A stretch of 64,000 nucleotides of DNA from DATAEK01 sp036258055 (GTDB lineage Bacteria > Acidobacteriota > Vicinamibacteria > Vicinamibacterales > 2-12-FULL-66-21): positions 21,521-85,520 of the forward strand of contig DATAEK010000061.1 of NCBI GenBank assembly GCA_036258055.1, written 5' to 3'. The notes below the pieces were generated by a model. It ran no database searches, was not told where the DNA came from, and saw only the letters and a list, made by a program, of their open reading frames with translations. Below are positions 26,632 to 35,887 of this stretch, piece by piece (positions within the stretch are counted from its first letter, which is position 1; each line of letters begins with the position of its first letter). The translations under genes and the position numbers were made by a program.

Positions 26632-28179
26632 ATGGCCTACGGCATCAAGGGCACACCTCCGCCGAGGCCCCTGATCGTGGTCTCGAATCGCGAGCCGTAT
26701 CACCACACCAGACGTGATGACGGATCGATCGATGTCACGACTGCGACGGGCGGTGTCGCCGTCGCGCTCGATGCCTTGATGCGTCAACGGTCAGGCACCT
26801 GGGTTGCGCATGGATCCGCCGACGCCGATCTCGCGGTTGTCGACCAACATGATCGCGTCGCCGTGCCGCCAGATTCTCCTGCGTATTTGCTGCGACGGCT
26901 CTGGATCACCGCAGACGAGGAGCGGCGCTACTACCGCGGTTTCGCGAACGAAGGACTGTGGCCGCTCTGCCACCTTGCGCATGTCCGGCCGGTCTTCCGA
27001 GCGGACGATTGGGCCGCGTACCGAACCGTGAACGCCCGCTTCGCAGATGCCGTCGCGACGGAGATGAAAACCGGAGCCGAACTGGTCTTCATCCAGGACT
27101 ACCACCTCGCGTTGATGGCGGCGTCGCTGCGCGCCCGGCGTCCGCTGGCGAGGACCGCAATCTTCTGGCACATTCCGTGGCCACATGCTGACAGCCTTCG
27201 GATCTGCCCCTGGCGCCGGGAGATCCTGCGGGGGCTGCTCGCGAACGACGTCGTGGCTTTCCAGCTGGATCGCGATCGACGGAACTTTCTCCAGAGCGTG
27301 CGAGACGAACTGCGCGCGCCGATCGACGGCGACCGCGTGTTCGTCGGTCACCGCGAGGTTCGCGTGATGACGTCAGCGATTGGCGTTGACGTGGCGCACA
27401 TCCAGCAAATGGCTGCCGACCCGGATCTGGCGGCTGAGTCTTCGCGTTTCTGCCGCGAGCTCGGCCTCGACGATCCCGCTCTCACCGCAATCGGCATCGG
27501 CGTGGATCGGCTCGACTACACCAAAGGGATTGCCGAACGCCTCGACGCGATCGATGCCTTGCTCACGCGCCGCCCCGATCTTCGCTCGCACCTCGCTTTC
27601 GTCCAGGTTGGTGTACCGTCACGCTCGACGATCGCGGCCTACTCACAGGTGGAGCGGGACATCGACGCCCGTGTGGCGTGGCTGAACGTGAAGCACGGGG
27701 CGGGTCCGGATCGCGGGCCTGTCCGCTATCGCAAATCTGCGCTGACCCTACGCGAGCTCACCGCGCTCTACCGGCTCGCGGACTTCGCGGTCGTCAGCCC
27801 GTTGCACGACGGGATGAACCTGGTCGCGAAAGAGTTCGTCGCTGCGAGAACGGACGATGGCGGCGTGCTGGTGCTGAGTGAGATGGCCGGAGCCGCTGAA
27901 GAACTGAAGGACGCGCTGTTGTTCAATCCGTACGACGCGGACGGATTCGCGCGCGCGATTGAGCAGGCGATCCTGATGCCGTCGGGCGAACGGGCCATCC
28001 GGATGCGTTCGCTGCGACGAACCGTCACCGGCCGCGACGTTTTCCGCTGGGCCGAGGACATTCTCAACAGCCTCGATCGCTCGCACGGGCCGGCCCATCG
28101 CCTCGAGGTCCTTCCATCCCGTTTGCCCGCTGGTTACCTTCGCCCCGCTGTCATCGCGAGACGCGATGTCCGCGGCTGA
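26632..28179 (+). CDS. otsA: Trehalose-6-phosphate synthase (GT20)
   Basis: 515 residues from ATG 26632. GT20 landmarks: LIVVSNREPY, TGGVAVALDALM, FIQDYHLALMA, IFWHIPWPHADSLRICPW, GVDRLDYTKGI, and HDGMNLVAKEF near the nucleotide-sugar site. It makes trehalose-6-phosphate from UDP-glucose (or GDP-glucose) and glucose-6-phosphate. The first 14 nt of otsB overlap its end, so the pair is translationally coupled. Trehalose protects against desiccation, fitting a soil organism. Confidence 0.92.
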   Translation: MAYGIKGTPPPRPLIVVSNREPYHHTRRDDGSIDVTTATGGVAVALDALMRQRSGTWVAHGSADADLAVVDQHDRVAVPPDSPAYLLRRLWITADEERRYYRGFANEGLWPLCHLAHVRPVFRADDWAAYRTVNARFADAVATEMKTGAELVFIQDYHLALMAASLRARRPLARTAIFWHIPWPHADSLRICPWRREILRGLLANDVVAFQLDRDRRNFLQSVRDELRAPIDGDRVFVGHREVRVMTSAIGVDVAHIQQMAADPDLAAESSRFCRELGLDDPALTAIGIGVDRLDYTKGIAERLDAIDALLTRRPDLRSHLAFVQVGVPSRSTIAAYSQVERDIDARVAWLNVKHGAGPDRGPVRYRKSALTLRELTALYRLADFAVVSPLHDGMNLVAKEFVAARTDDGGVLVLSEMAGAAEELKDALLFNPYDADGFARAIEQAILMPSGERAIRMRSLRRTVTGRDVFRWAEDILNSLDRSHGPAHRLEVLPSRLPAGYLRPAVIARRDVRG

Positions 28180-28963
28180 CGTTCGCAGGGCCGCCGAGGC
28201 CATCCGCGCCGGTTCCGCCGCTCGGCACTTGCTCCTGTTCTCCGATTTCGACGGCACGCTGTGCGAGTTTCGCGTCGATCCCCAATCGGTCCGTCTATCC
28301 GACGCGCGGCGCCTGCTCCTGGAGTCGATCGGCACGTCGGGAAACGCGACGGTTGCGATCGTGAGCGGCCGCCGACTCGACGACGTGCGGGCGCGCGCAG
28401 ATCTGACTCTGCCCGCGTACTACGCAGGTCTTCACGGTCTCGAGATCGCGGGACCTGACGGCGTGTTCCGTCATCCCGACGTAGACGGAACGGTGGCGCT
28501 CGTTCACCAGCTGGTGCGTTCGCTGACTGCCGCAGTTGCCGGCCTGCACGGCGTCTTCATCGAAGACAAGGAGCTGTCTCTCGTGACCCACTACAGGGAC
28601 GCGTCTCCCGCCGACGCGGAGCGTGCCGTGGACACCGTTTCGCGCCTGGTGCGTTCACACATTGATGCCGGACGCCTTCGTGTCATGCAGGGGTCCGGCA
28701 TGCTGGAATTCCTACCTGACATCCCGTGGCACAAAGGCAGCGCCGTCGAGTGGATCATCGACAAGGTGTCGCGACGCCACCACAATCCCTGGCCGGTCTA
28801 CATCGGTGACGACGTCACCGATCAGGATGCGTTTGGCGCGCTACGTGGGCGCGGACTCTCGATTGCCGCGGCCCCACGCGCGACCGGCGCGGAGATCTCG
28901 CTCGACGGCCCGCGCGAGGTCGAAGATCTGCTCCGGTCGCTGACCGACGTGGCTTCCGGCTGA
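28166..28963 (+). CDS. otsB: Trehalose-6-phosphate phosphatase
   Basis: 265 residues, a HAD phosphatase. Motif I FSDFDGTLCEF with two Asp, motif II AIVSGR, and motif IV YIGDDVTDQDAF. It removes phosphate from trehalose-6-phosphate. Overlaps otsA by 14 nt. Confidence 0.92.
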   Translation: MSAADVRRAAEAIRAGSAARHLLLFSDFDGTLCEFRVDPQSVRLSDARRLLLESIGTSGNATVAIVSGRRLDDVRARADLTLPAYYAGLHGLEIAGPDGVFRHPDVDGTVALVHQLVRSLTAAVAGLHGVFIEDKELSLVTHYRDASPADAERAVDTVSRLVRSHIDAGRLRVMQGSGMLEFLPDIPWHKGSAVEWIIDKVSRRHHNPWPVYIGDDVTDQDAFGALRGRGLSIAAAPRATGAEISLDGPREVEDLLRSLTDVASG

Positions 28964-28997
28964 TGTGGAGTACGATCGGGTTTTTGGGGACCGCTCA

Positions 28998-29834
28998 ATG
29001 ACCGAAACCAGAATCACCGTCGCGCACAGTCCCGATTCCGACGACGCGTTCATGTTCTACGGCCTCGCCAGCGGCCAGGTCGACACCGGCGGCATCGTCG
29101 TCGATCAGGTGCTGTCGGACATCGAAACGCTCAATCGCGCGGCGTTCGAGGGCCGGTACGAAGTCACGGCCGTTTCGTTTCACGCCTACGCACACCTCGC
29201 GGACAAGTACGCGCTCCTGCCGCACGGCGCCAGCATGGGCGATAAGTACGGCCCCATTGTCGTGGCCCGTCAGGACGGCCCCAGGCAGGTCAAGGGCAGC
29301 CGCATCGCGATCCCCGGGACGATGACGACGGCCTATCTCGCGCTCCGAATCTACGAGCCGGACTTCGAGTTCACGGTGATGCCGTTCGACGAGATCCAGC
29401 CCGCCGTGCGTGAAGGCCGGGCCGAAGCGGGCCTCCTGATTCATGAAGGCCAGCTCACCTACGCCGACGAGGGGCTGCGCAAGATCGTCGATCTTGGCGA
29501 GTGGTGGTCGGAACACACCGGCGGGCTGCCGCTGCCGCTCGGCGGGAACGTGATTCGTCGCGATCTCGGGCCGGAGATGATCTCGAAGGTCTCGAAGATG
29601 CTGCACGACAGCATTGCGTACGCGCTGTCGCACCGCTCACAGGCGGTCGAGTACGCGCTGCAGTTCGGGCGCGGTCTCGACCGCAGCCGCACCGACACCT
29701 TCGTCGGCATGTACGTCAACGATCTGACCCTCTCGTACGGCGACCGTGGCCGTCGCGCCGTGGAAAAGCTCATGAGCGACGCGTTCGACAAAGGACTGAT
29801 CACTCAGCGCGTCCCGGTCGAGTTCGCCGGGTAA
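28998..29834 (+). CDS. mqnD: 1,4-dihydroxy-6-naphthoate synthase (MqnD), futalosine pathway
   Basis: 278 residues from ATG 28998, with GGGGA 7 nt upstream. Family signature AHSPDSDDAFMFYGLA at the start, then AVSFHAYAHLADKYALLPHG and GLLIHEGQLTY. MqnD has a periplasmic-binding-like fold and cleaves cyclic dehypoxanthinyl futalosine to dihydroxynaphthoate. Together with mqnE (36390) and menG (4669) it shows menaquinone is made by the futalosine route, though the genes are scattered. Confidence 0.93.
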   Translation: MTETRITVAHSPDSDDAFMFYGLASGQVDTGGIVVDQVLSDIETLNRAAFEGRYEVTAVSFHAYAHLADKYALLPHGASMGDKYGPIVVARQDGPRQVKGSRIAIPGTMTTAYLALRIYEPDFEFTVMPFDEIQPAVREGRAEAGLLIHEGQLTYADEGLRKIVDLGEWWSEHTGGLPLPLGGNVIRRDLGPEMISKVSKMLHDSIAYALSHRSQAVEYALQFGRGLDRSRTDTFVGMYVNDLTLSYGDRGRRAVEKLMSDAFDKGLITQRVPVEFAG

Positions 29835-29845
29835 CAGCAGGGCAG

Positions 29846-29876
29846 GAGATCAGAAGAATTCTGATCTCGTTGTTTT
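29846..29876 (+). terminator. Rho-independent terminator after mqnD
   Basis: Perfect 10-bp stem GAGATCAGAA (29846-29855), loop GAA, TTCTGATCTC (29859-29868), followed by GTTGTTTT. The stem overlaps the last codons and stop of the convergent gene ending at 29850. Confidence 0.8.
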
Positions 29877-30536
29877 GATATCTGGAATCAAGTCAGCGAA
29901 GACGAAGCCGTCGCGTTCCACAACAGCGCCGGGAGACACCTCGATTCTCCGCGAGAACATCGGACCAGCAATGGCGCAGGTGTGAAACTCGCCGCGTTCG
30001 CCGCAGGGATCTGTCCCGTGAGGCAATTCCTCGAGTAGGCGGGCATCGTACCGTCGTCCGGCGAAGTTGGCGGGAAGGACCCGCGGGTCGACACACGTCA
30101 AGACCGCTTCGAGGCCGCCCTCAATCATTTCCCTCGCCAGTGCTTCGGTCGGCTGATGCCAGAGCGGGAAGATCGGCGTCAGGCCGGTCCCGGCGAGGCG
30201 ACCCTCGCGGTAACGCCGCACGTCTTCGAGAAACAGATCGCCGAACGCAGCGTGCGTGAATCCGTCGGCGACCGCCTGCTGCACGGCCGTCCCCATGCGT
30301 GCCTCGTATTCGTCGTTCGGACAGGGGTACGGCAGCGGCACGATGATGACGGGAAGGCCCGCCGCGAGTGCCTGCTCGCGTAGCACATCAGTTCGAACGC
30401 CATGCATGGCGACGCGATCCGCTTCCTGATTGATCGTGGTGAGCAGGGCCGCGGGCGTGCCGATGCCTTTAGCGCGCAGAATGTGCAGCATCCACGCGCT
30501 GTCTTTGCCGCTGCTCCAGGAAACGAGGATCTTCAC
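29850..30536 (-). CDS. ATP-pyrophosphatase of the DUF71/COG2102 (diphthine-ammonia ligase-like) family, predicted B12 salvage subgroup
   Basis: 228 residues from GTG 30536, overlapping the upstream btuF stop (GTGA). PP-loop SWSSGKDSAWML near the N-terminus; AFGDLFLEDVRRYREGRL; C-terminal GERGEFHT. In archaea and eukaryotes this family amidates diphthine; bacteria lack diphthamide. Comparative genomics proposed that a bacterial subgroup acts in B12 salvage, and its place at the end of a riboswitch-controlled btuB-D-C-F operon fits. The reaction is unknown; an ATP-dependent amidation of a corrinoid side chain is a guess. Confidence 0.85.
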   Translation of the reverse strand: MKILVSWSSGKDSAWMLHILRAKGIGTPAALLTTINQEADRVAMHGVRTDVLREQALAAGLPVIIVPLPYPCPNDEYEARMGTAVQQAVADGFTHAAFGDLFLEDVRRYREGRLAGTGLTPIFPLWHQPTEALAREMIEGGLEAVLTCVDPRVLPANFAGRRYDARLLEELPHGTDPCGERGEFHTCAIAGPMFSRRIEVSPGAVVERDGFVFADLIPDIKTTRSEFF

Positions 30537-31438
30537 TTGAACGTGTCGGGGTGCAGCGCCCGTGCGAGCAGCTCCGTGCCTTCGGCGACGCGCGGGCCGG
30601 GAATGACGATCCGCGGATCCACGAGGACGCTGATGCGGTGCGTGCGCACGGCGGGTATAGCCGGAAGCGCGTCCCAGACCGCAGCCTCTTTCGTGACTGC
30701 GGTCTGATCGAGCGGACCCGCGCGGACTTCGAGGATCGCTTCCGGCTGGCGTGCCAGGACGAGCTCGGTCGTCGCCTGCACCGACTCGCGCGCGATGTCC
30801 GCGAAGATGTTCTCGCCTCCCGCCGCGGTCAGCATGTCGTGCAGGAAGCCGCGTCCTCCGCTCGCATAAAGCCCGCGCAGCGTTCCCTGCTCGCGCCCGA
30901 ACACCAGCAGGGTTCGCGGCCGTGATCTGCCGGCGACACGCCGCCGGATGTCGGACATCCGCTCGTCGATCTGGCGGACGAGGGTCGCCGCCTGCGTGGC
31001 GCGGCCGACGCGATCGCCAACGTGACGGATCGTTGCCGTGACACCCGCGAGGCCCTCGTGCCGATAGCTGTAGATGGGGATGCCGGCTCGCGTCAGCTGC
31101 GCGATCAGGTCCTCCTGACTGCCGTAAACGATGACCAGGTCGGGCTTGAGCGCCAGAATGCGTTCGAGGTTGGGATCGAGCAGTGCCCCCACGCGCTCGA
31201 GCCCCTTCACCTCTGAAGGGTACTCGTCGAAGCTGCTGACCGCGATGACCTGTGGTCCCGCACCGATCGCGAACAGCATCTCGGTGACGGCTGGGATGAG
31301 CGAGATGATGCGTGACGGTCGTGCTCCCTGTGCGGCAGCCGGTGTCGCGGATCTCGGTGTTGCGAGCGCGGTCAGCAGCGCGAGGAAGACGATCCCGGAT
31401 ATCCAACGCGGTCGGCGCATACGCGAGCTCGCTCTCAT
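30533..31438 (-). CDS. btuF: Cobalamin-binding periplasmic protein (BtuF-like)
   Basis: 301 residues. Signal peptide (about 12-36), then the class III binding-protein fold: PSRIISLIPAVTEMLFAIGAG, VSSFDEYPSEVKGLERVGALLDPNLERILALKPDLVIV. It would deliver corrinoid to BtuCD. Cobalamin specificity is inferred from the riboswitch and neighbours; iron-siderophore proteins share the fold. Confidence 0.88.
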   Translation of the reverse strand: MRASSRMRRPRWISGIVFLALLTALATPRSATPAAAQGARPSRIISLIPAVTEMLFAIGAGPQVIAVSSFDEYPSEVKGLERVGALLDPNLERILALKPDLVIVYGSQEDLIAQLTRAGIPIYSYRHEGLAGVTATIRHVGDRVGRATQAATLVRQIDERMSDIRRRVAGRSRPRTLLVFGREQGTLRGLYASGGRGFLHDMLTAAGGENIFADIARESVQATTELVLARQPEAILEVRAGPLDQTAVTKEAAVWDALPAIPAVRTHRISVLVDPRIVIPGPRVAEGTELLARALHPDTFK

Positions 31439-31448
31439 GATCAGCCGG

Positions 31449-32456
31449 CTACGTTTTGCGAACGAGCAGCCAGAGAAAAAACGGTCCGCCGATGAGCGCC
31501 GTGATCACGCCGACCGGCAGTTCAACGGGCGCCATTACCGTTCGTGCGAGCACGTCGCAGGCCACGAGGAACGCCGCACCGAAGAGCGCGGACGCCGGCA
31601 GTACGATCCGATGATCCGAGCCGACCATCAGCCGGACGAGGTGCGGCACGACGATTCCGATGAACCCGATCGGACCGCCCACCGAGACGGCGGCGCCCGT
31701 CGCCAGAGACGCGCTGAAGAAGGCGGCGCGCTGTGCCCGCACCACCTCGACTCCTCGCATTTCGGCGCTATCGGTTCCCAGGCTCAGCAGGTTCAACGGT
31801 CGCGCCAGCCAGGCAAATACGGTAAACGAGACGATGGCCAGCGGCAACGACACGAGCAGCGGCTGATACGCGCTGACGTCGAGATCCCCCATCAGCCAGC
31901 GCAGCGATCGATAGGTCTCCGCGAAGTCCGCGAAGTACTGCACGAACAGGATCAGCGCAGAGAAGAACGCGTTCAAAGTGACGCCCGCGAGCAGGAGCAC
32001 GTTCGTGGAGAGGCCGCGCCGACGCGCACGGGCGAGCGCGTAGACGATCGCGACGGCCCCGAGCGAGCCGGCGAAGCTGGCGGCGGACACAGACATCAGG
32101 CCGGCCAATCCGGCCGATCCTCCGAACGTGATCGCGAGCATGGCGCCGAGCGCGGCGCCGGCGGAGACGCCCAGCGTGAATGGGGTGGCGAGCGGGTTGC
32201 GAAGCAGTCCCTGGAACACGACACCGGCCGACGCGAGTGACGCCCCGACCAGCGCACCGGCCAGCGTGCGTGGCAAACGCGCGACGAAGAAAATCTGCGC
32301 GTCGACGTTGTCCCTGAAAGGGATGGAGGGATCGAACGCGCGGCCGAGACTGACGTGCGTCGATCCGATGAGCGGCGAGCCGATGATGGAAATGATCGCG
32401 AGCGCGCCGAAGCCGGCAACCGAGACGAGCAGGCGGGCGCGGACGGTTCGGCTCAC
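31449..32456 (-). CDS. btuC: Cobalamin ABC transporter permease (BtuC/FecCD family)
   Basis: 335 residues, about ten TM helices. Family motifs ARLPRTLAGALVGASLASAGV, RNPLATPFTLGVSAGAALGA and GPIGFIGIVVPHLVRLMVGSDHR are intact. It overlaps btuD by 4 nt and precedes btuF by 10 nt. Confidence 0.92.
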   Translation of the reverse strand: MSRTVRARLLVSVAGFGALAIISIIGSPLIGSTHVSLGRAFDPSIPFRDNVDAQIFFVARLPRTLAGALVGASLASAGVVFQGLLRNPLATPFTLGVSAGAALGAMLAITFGGSAGLAGLMSVSAASFAGSLGAVAIVYALARARRRGLSTNVLLLAGVTLNAFFSALILFVQYFADFAETYRSLRWLMGDLDVSAYQPLLVSLPLAIVSFTVFAWLARPLNLLSLGTDSAEMRGVEVVRAQRAAFFSASLATGAAVSVGGPIGFIGIVVPHLVRLMVGSDHRIVLPASALFGAAFLVACDVLARTVMAPVELPVGVITALIGGPFFLWLLVRKT

Positions 32457-33292
32457 CGAACGCGATCCTCCCCGGCGCGGCGAATGGGTACGACGACGAG
32501 ATGTCCGGCCGAGACATGAAGATGAACATCTGCTTCGACGCCGTAGAGCCGCCGGATGAGATCCGGCGTGAGGACATCAGCGGTAGCGCCTGAAGCGAGT
32601 ACGGCGCCCTCCTTCAGCAAGACGAGCGATCGGCACAGGCTTGCCGCGAAGTTGAGGTCGTGGGTCGAGATGACAATCGACAGCGGCCTCCGCCGTTGAA
32701 GCTCCCGAAGCAACGATGCGACCTCGAGTTGATACTCGAGGTCGAGCGCGGCGGTCGGCTCGTCGAGGAGAAGCACGGGCTGGGTGTCAGCGTGTGTGGT
32801 TCCAAGCTGCGCGAGCGCGGATGCGATGATCACCCGTTGCTTTTCTCCGCCGCTGAGCGTGGAGAATAGCCGGTCCTCGAACGCTGCCGTTCCGGTCGCC
32901 TCGAGCGCCTGACGGGCGTGTTGAAGATCCGACGGCCCCTCGAGCTCGAACGCGCCGAGGTGCGGGTACCGCCCCATCAACACCATTTCGAGGACGGTGT
33001 AGTCGAACGCGAGGTGGGTCTCCTGCGGAACGACCGCCATCCGTCTCGCGAGACGCGTTCGAGGAATCCGCGCGAGGTCCGTCCCATCGAGTCTGACCAG
33101 CCCGGCCGACGGCACGCGGGTGCCAGCGAGGATCCGCAGCAGCGTGGTTTTGCCGGAACCGTTCGGGCCGAGAATGCCGACGAACCCGCTGTCGGGGACC
33201 TCGAGAGAGACGCCTCGAAGAACGGGCGTCTCTCCGTAGCCGAACGTGACGTCAGCGGCCTGCAGCAACGCGCAATCCCGCGTAAGCCCCAC
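32453..33292 (-). CDS. btuD: Cobalamin ABC transporter ATPase (BtuD-like)
   Basis: 279 residues. Walker A LGPNGSGKTTLL, Q-loop VVPQETHLAF, signature LSGGEKQRV, Walker B VLLLDEPTAALD, H-loop STHDLN. The GTG at 33292 overlaps btuB by 41 nt; a TTG a few codons on (LLQAADVTFGYG) is an alternative start. Forms the importer with BtuC. Confidence 0.9.
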   Translation of the reverse strand: MGLTRDCALLQAADVTFGYGETPVLRGVSLEVPDSGFVGILGPNGSGKTTLLRILAGTRVPSAGLVRLDGTDLARIPRTRLARRMAVVPQETHLAFDYTVLEMVLMGRYPHLGAFELEGPSDLQHARQALEATGTAAFEDRLFSTLSGGEKQRVIIASALAQLGTTHADTQPVLLLDEPTAALDLEYQLEVASLLRELQRRRPLSIVISTHDLNFAASLCRSLVLLKEGAVLASGATADVLTPDLIRRLYGVEADVHLHVSAGHLVVVPIRRAGEDRVR

Positions 33293-35510
33293 GGCCGAGA
33301 GCGGGGTACCCGAGCACTTCTTCGTACGCGCGATCGAAGATGTTCGTCACGCGGCCGTAGATCTCAATGTGCGGCACGAGCCTGAACGAGGCGCCCACGT
33401 TCCAGACTGCGTAACCCGGATTCTCGAACATGCCGCCGGAGGCGCCGAGCGTCGGTTCGACGTCCACCATCTCTCCGCGTCCGCCGCCCTGCACGAACCC
33501 GGTCAGTCGCCCGGCCTGGAGGAGCGCATCAACCGAAAACACATGCGTGGGACGCCGCAACAGCTGGTCGCCGGGCACGAACGGCCGCGGCGCGCCGTCC
33601 CCGCTGTCAACCGCGAGGATCTCCGTGTTCAGGAACGTGTATCCCACGCGCAACTCCAGGTCCAGCGGCACGTGGCCGCTGCGCCGCGCGCGAAGCGTTG
33701 CGGCCGTCTCCAGTCCAGCTGCGCGAGCGTTGGAGATGTTGTCGGTCAGATACCGGCTGGATCCTTGGAACGAGCCGACTGCCACAATCAAGTCGTCGTA
33801 GCGGTTGAAGAACGCCGTCGCTTCGAGGAGGACGTGACCGGCCATGAATGACTGATCGATCCCCGCGTCGAAGCTCTTGCTGCGCTCCGGCTTGAGCGAC
33901 GGGTTGTCGGTGAAGGCAATCTCGAATGCGTCGGGCGGGCGAATGCCGGTTCCGGCCGAGCCCCGCACCTTCGTGAAGTTCCCCCCAGTCGAGTGAACGA
34001 ACCAGGCGATCGCAATCTTCGGATTCGCCGACACGACCGTGTCATCGCCAAAGTCCGGGCGCAGCCCGAAAGAACCTCCAGGCAGCGCATCGCGGGTGAT
34101 GCGATCGACGCGTACGCCACCCGTCAGAAATACGCGCGCGGCGTGATGCCACCGCGCTTCGGCGAAGACGCCGGTCAGGCCGCGCTCGACAGGAACCTCG
34201 CTGGCGCTGCCGTCGGTAATGAACGTGCTGTTCGCGCGTTCGTGTTGATACTCCAGACCGGCCGAACCTTCGAGATCGCTCGAGGCCCGCAGATCGATTT
34301 GGCCGCGCGCGCTGGTGCGTCGTGAGGACGACGTCGACGGCCCGAACGTATCCACGAACTCGTCGTCGATGCTCGAGTGCGCTGCCTGCACCTGGACGCG
34401 GACGCGGCTGTTGATTGGTGCCGCACCTGAGAGGGACGCCAGCCATCGTTCATCGTTCCCGCGGGCGACGGAATTGATACCCTCAAAGACCCCAGCAGGG
34501 TTCGAACCAAAGGGCCCAGGGAACCCGCGTTCGTCGCGCAGGTAATTCACGTCAGCGCGGAGACCGGCGCCGGCTCTTGGCGTCCAGCCGATGCCGCCCG
34601 CCACGCTGTGCCGCGTGTAGTCGTCGTTGACGACCGTCTCGCCAGCCGGTGCGATCTCGCCGTTCATTCCGTCGGTTGCAAGCCGCTCGGCGGCGAGGCC
34701 CCACTGCCAGGTGTCGATTCCGCCCGCTGTCGACGCGATCAGCCGGCTCGTCCCGAAGCTGCCGCCCTCGACCGAACCCTCGACTGACGGCGGACCGCCG
34801 CGCTTCGTAATGACGCGAATCACCGATCCAATGGCATTTGACCCGTACAACGCGCTCTGCGGTCCGCGAACGATCTCGATGCGATCGATGTTTGCGATCG
34901 GGACGTGCGCGAAATCATATCCGCCACCGAAGGCATTCGCCTGAACACCGTCGACGAAGACGAGCGAGTAATCTGACTCACCGCCGCGGGGAAAGACTGA
35001 CGTGATCGCTCCGCGGCCGCCCGATGCGGCGACGGACAGGCCAGGGACGACGCGCAGCGCGTCACCGAGACTTTCGACCTGGTGCGCCTCGAGCTGTTCA
35101 CCGGTGATCACCGTGACACTCGATGAGGTCGTGGTCAGCGGGATGTCGGTTTGCGATGCCGACACCAGCATCGATTCTGAGATGGCGCTCACCGCGAGCG
35201 TGATCGTGCCGACCTCGTGGCTCTCTGTGTCACCGGTGATTTTCAGCGGCTCCGAGCGGAAACCGTCGAGGGCGACCCGCAGCTCGAAGCTGCCGTTGCT
35301 GGGCGCCTGGACGGCGAACTGACCGTCGCCGTCCGTAACTGCGCTGGCGACGATCGATGTGCCCTGGACGAGAAGGATCGTGGCGCCTGGCGCGGCGCGG
35401 CCATCGGGATCGACGACGCGGCCGATAACCGGACCCGCGAGCGCGACCTGAACGAGAGAGGTGAAAACGATGAAGGAAAGAAGGATCGATCGGACGAGCG
35501 ATGTCTGCAC
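33252..35510 (-). CDS. btuB: TonB-dependent outer-membrane receptor, BtuB-like, with N-terminal carboxypeptidase-like regulatory domain
   Basis: 752 residues from GTG 35510, with AAGGAG 4 nt upstream; the longer open frame runs back into the riboswitch. Signal peptide (about 6-25), a CarboxypepD_reg-like beta-sandwich (about 26-115), the plug (SVTVITGEQLEAHQVESLGDALR..., ending SALYGSNAIGSVIRVIT) and the 22-strand barrel to the C-terminus. It imports cobalamin across the outer membrane using TonB energy. The extra N-terminal sandwich is common in Acidobacteria and Bacteroidetes rather than Proteobacteria. Confidence 0.9.
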   Translation of the reverse strand: MQTSLVRSILLSFIVFTSLVQVALAGPVIGRVVDPDGRAAPGATILLVQGTSIVASAVTDGDGQFAVQAPSNGSFELRVALDGFRSEPLKITGDTESHEVGTITLAVSAISESMLVSASQTDIPLTTTSSSVTVITGEQLEAHQVESLGDALRVVPGLSVAASGGRGAITSVFPRGGESDYSLVFVDGVQANAFGGGYDFAHVPIANIDRIEIVRGPQSALYGSNAIGSVIRVITKRGGPPSVEGSVEGGSFGTSRLIASTAGGIDTWQWGLAAERLATDGMNGEIAPAGETVVNDDYTRHSVAGGIGWTPRAGAGLRADVNYLRDERGFPGPFGSNPAGVFEGINSVARGNDERWLASLSGAAPINSRVRVQVQAAHSSIDDEFVDTFGPSTSSSRRTSARGQIDLRASSDLEGSAGLEYQHERANSTFITDGSASEVPVERGLTGVFAEARWHHAARVFLTGGVRVDRITRDALPGGSFGLRPDFGDDTVVSANPKIAIAWFVHSTGGNFTKVRGSAGTGIRPPDAFEIAFTDNPSLKPERSKSFDAGIDQSFMAGHVLLEATAFFNRYDDLIVAVGSFQGSSRYLTDNISNARAAGLETAATLRARRSGHVPLDLELRVGYTFLNTEILAVDSGDGAPRPFVPGDQLLRRPTHVFSVDALLQAGRLTGFVQGGGRGEMVDVEPTLGASGGMFENPGYAVWNVGASFRLVPHIEIYGRVTNIFDRAYEEVLGYPALGRGAYAGLRVAAGR

Positions 35511-35552
35511 GGGACTCCTTCTCGGCGTGCTGTCGCGCCGATGAAAAGGACG

Positions 35553-35741
35553 GCCCGGCGCCAGGTATCCTGGCTCGCGGATCGCTGCCCCATCACCACG
35601 CCTTCCCACACGTCTGCACCCGGCATGAGCGCCGGGTCGTGCAGTGGCGGCCGGTCGGAACCGGCATCGGGCGATGGAACTCCCCGCTTACAGTGGCGGC
35701 ACCGCGGGGGCTTCACACCCCACTTCGCGTGGTCGCCGGGC
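35553..35741 (-). ncRNA. Cobalamin (B12) riboswitch
   Basis: On the minus strand the conserved core GAAGTGGGGTGTGAAGCCC, then GCCACTGTAAGCGGGGA, and the B12 box AGCCAGGATACCTGGC (35575-35560) are all present. Closing P1 pairs GCCCGGCG (35741-35734) with CGCCGGGC (35560-35553). It lies about 43 nt upstream of the btuB start with the Shine-Dalgarno between, so it would shut down the operon when B12 is bound. A TATACT box at 35790-35785 is a likely -10. Confidence 0.92.
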
Positions 35742-35887
35742 AGAAGCAGCGCGTCAGCACTGCCTCGGCGTCAATGGTCCGGCGAGTATAGCACGCGTTG
35801 CTCCTTCTGCTGTGTTTCCAGTAAGATAGAGTGTTTGGCGACTGCCCCACCGGAGCCGGAGTTGCGGCCGTCGCCCGACGAGGATGC

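Noticed and set aside
30537..31406. N-terminal extension of the DUF71 gene
   Set aside because: It reads in another frame through btuF; the GTG at 30536 with GTGA overlap is the real start.
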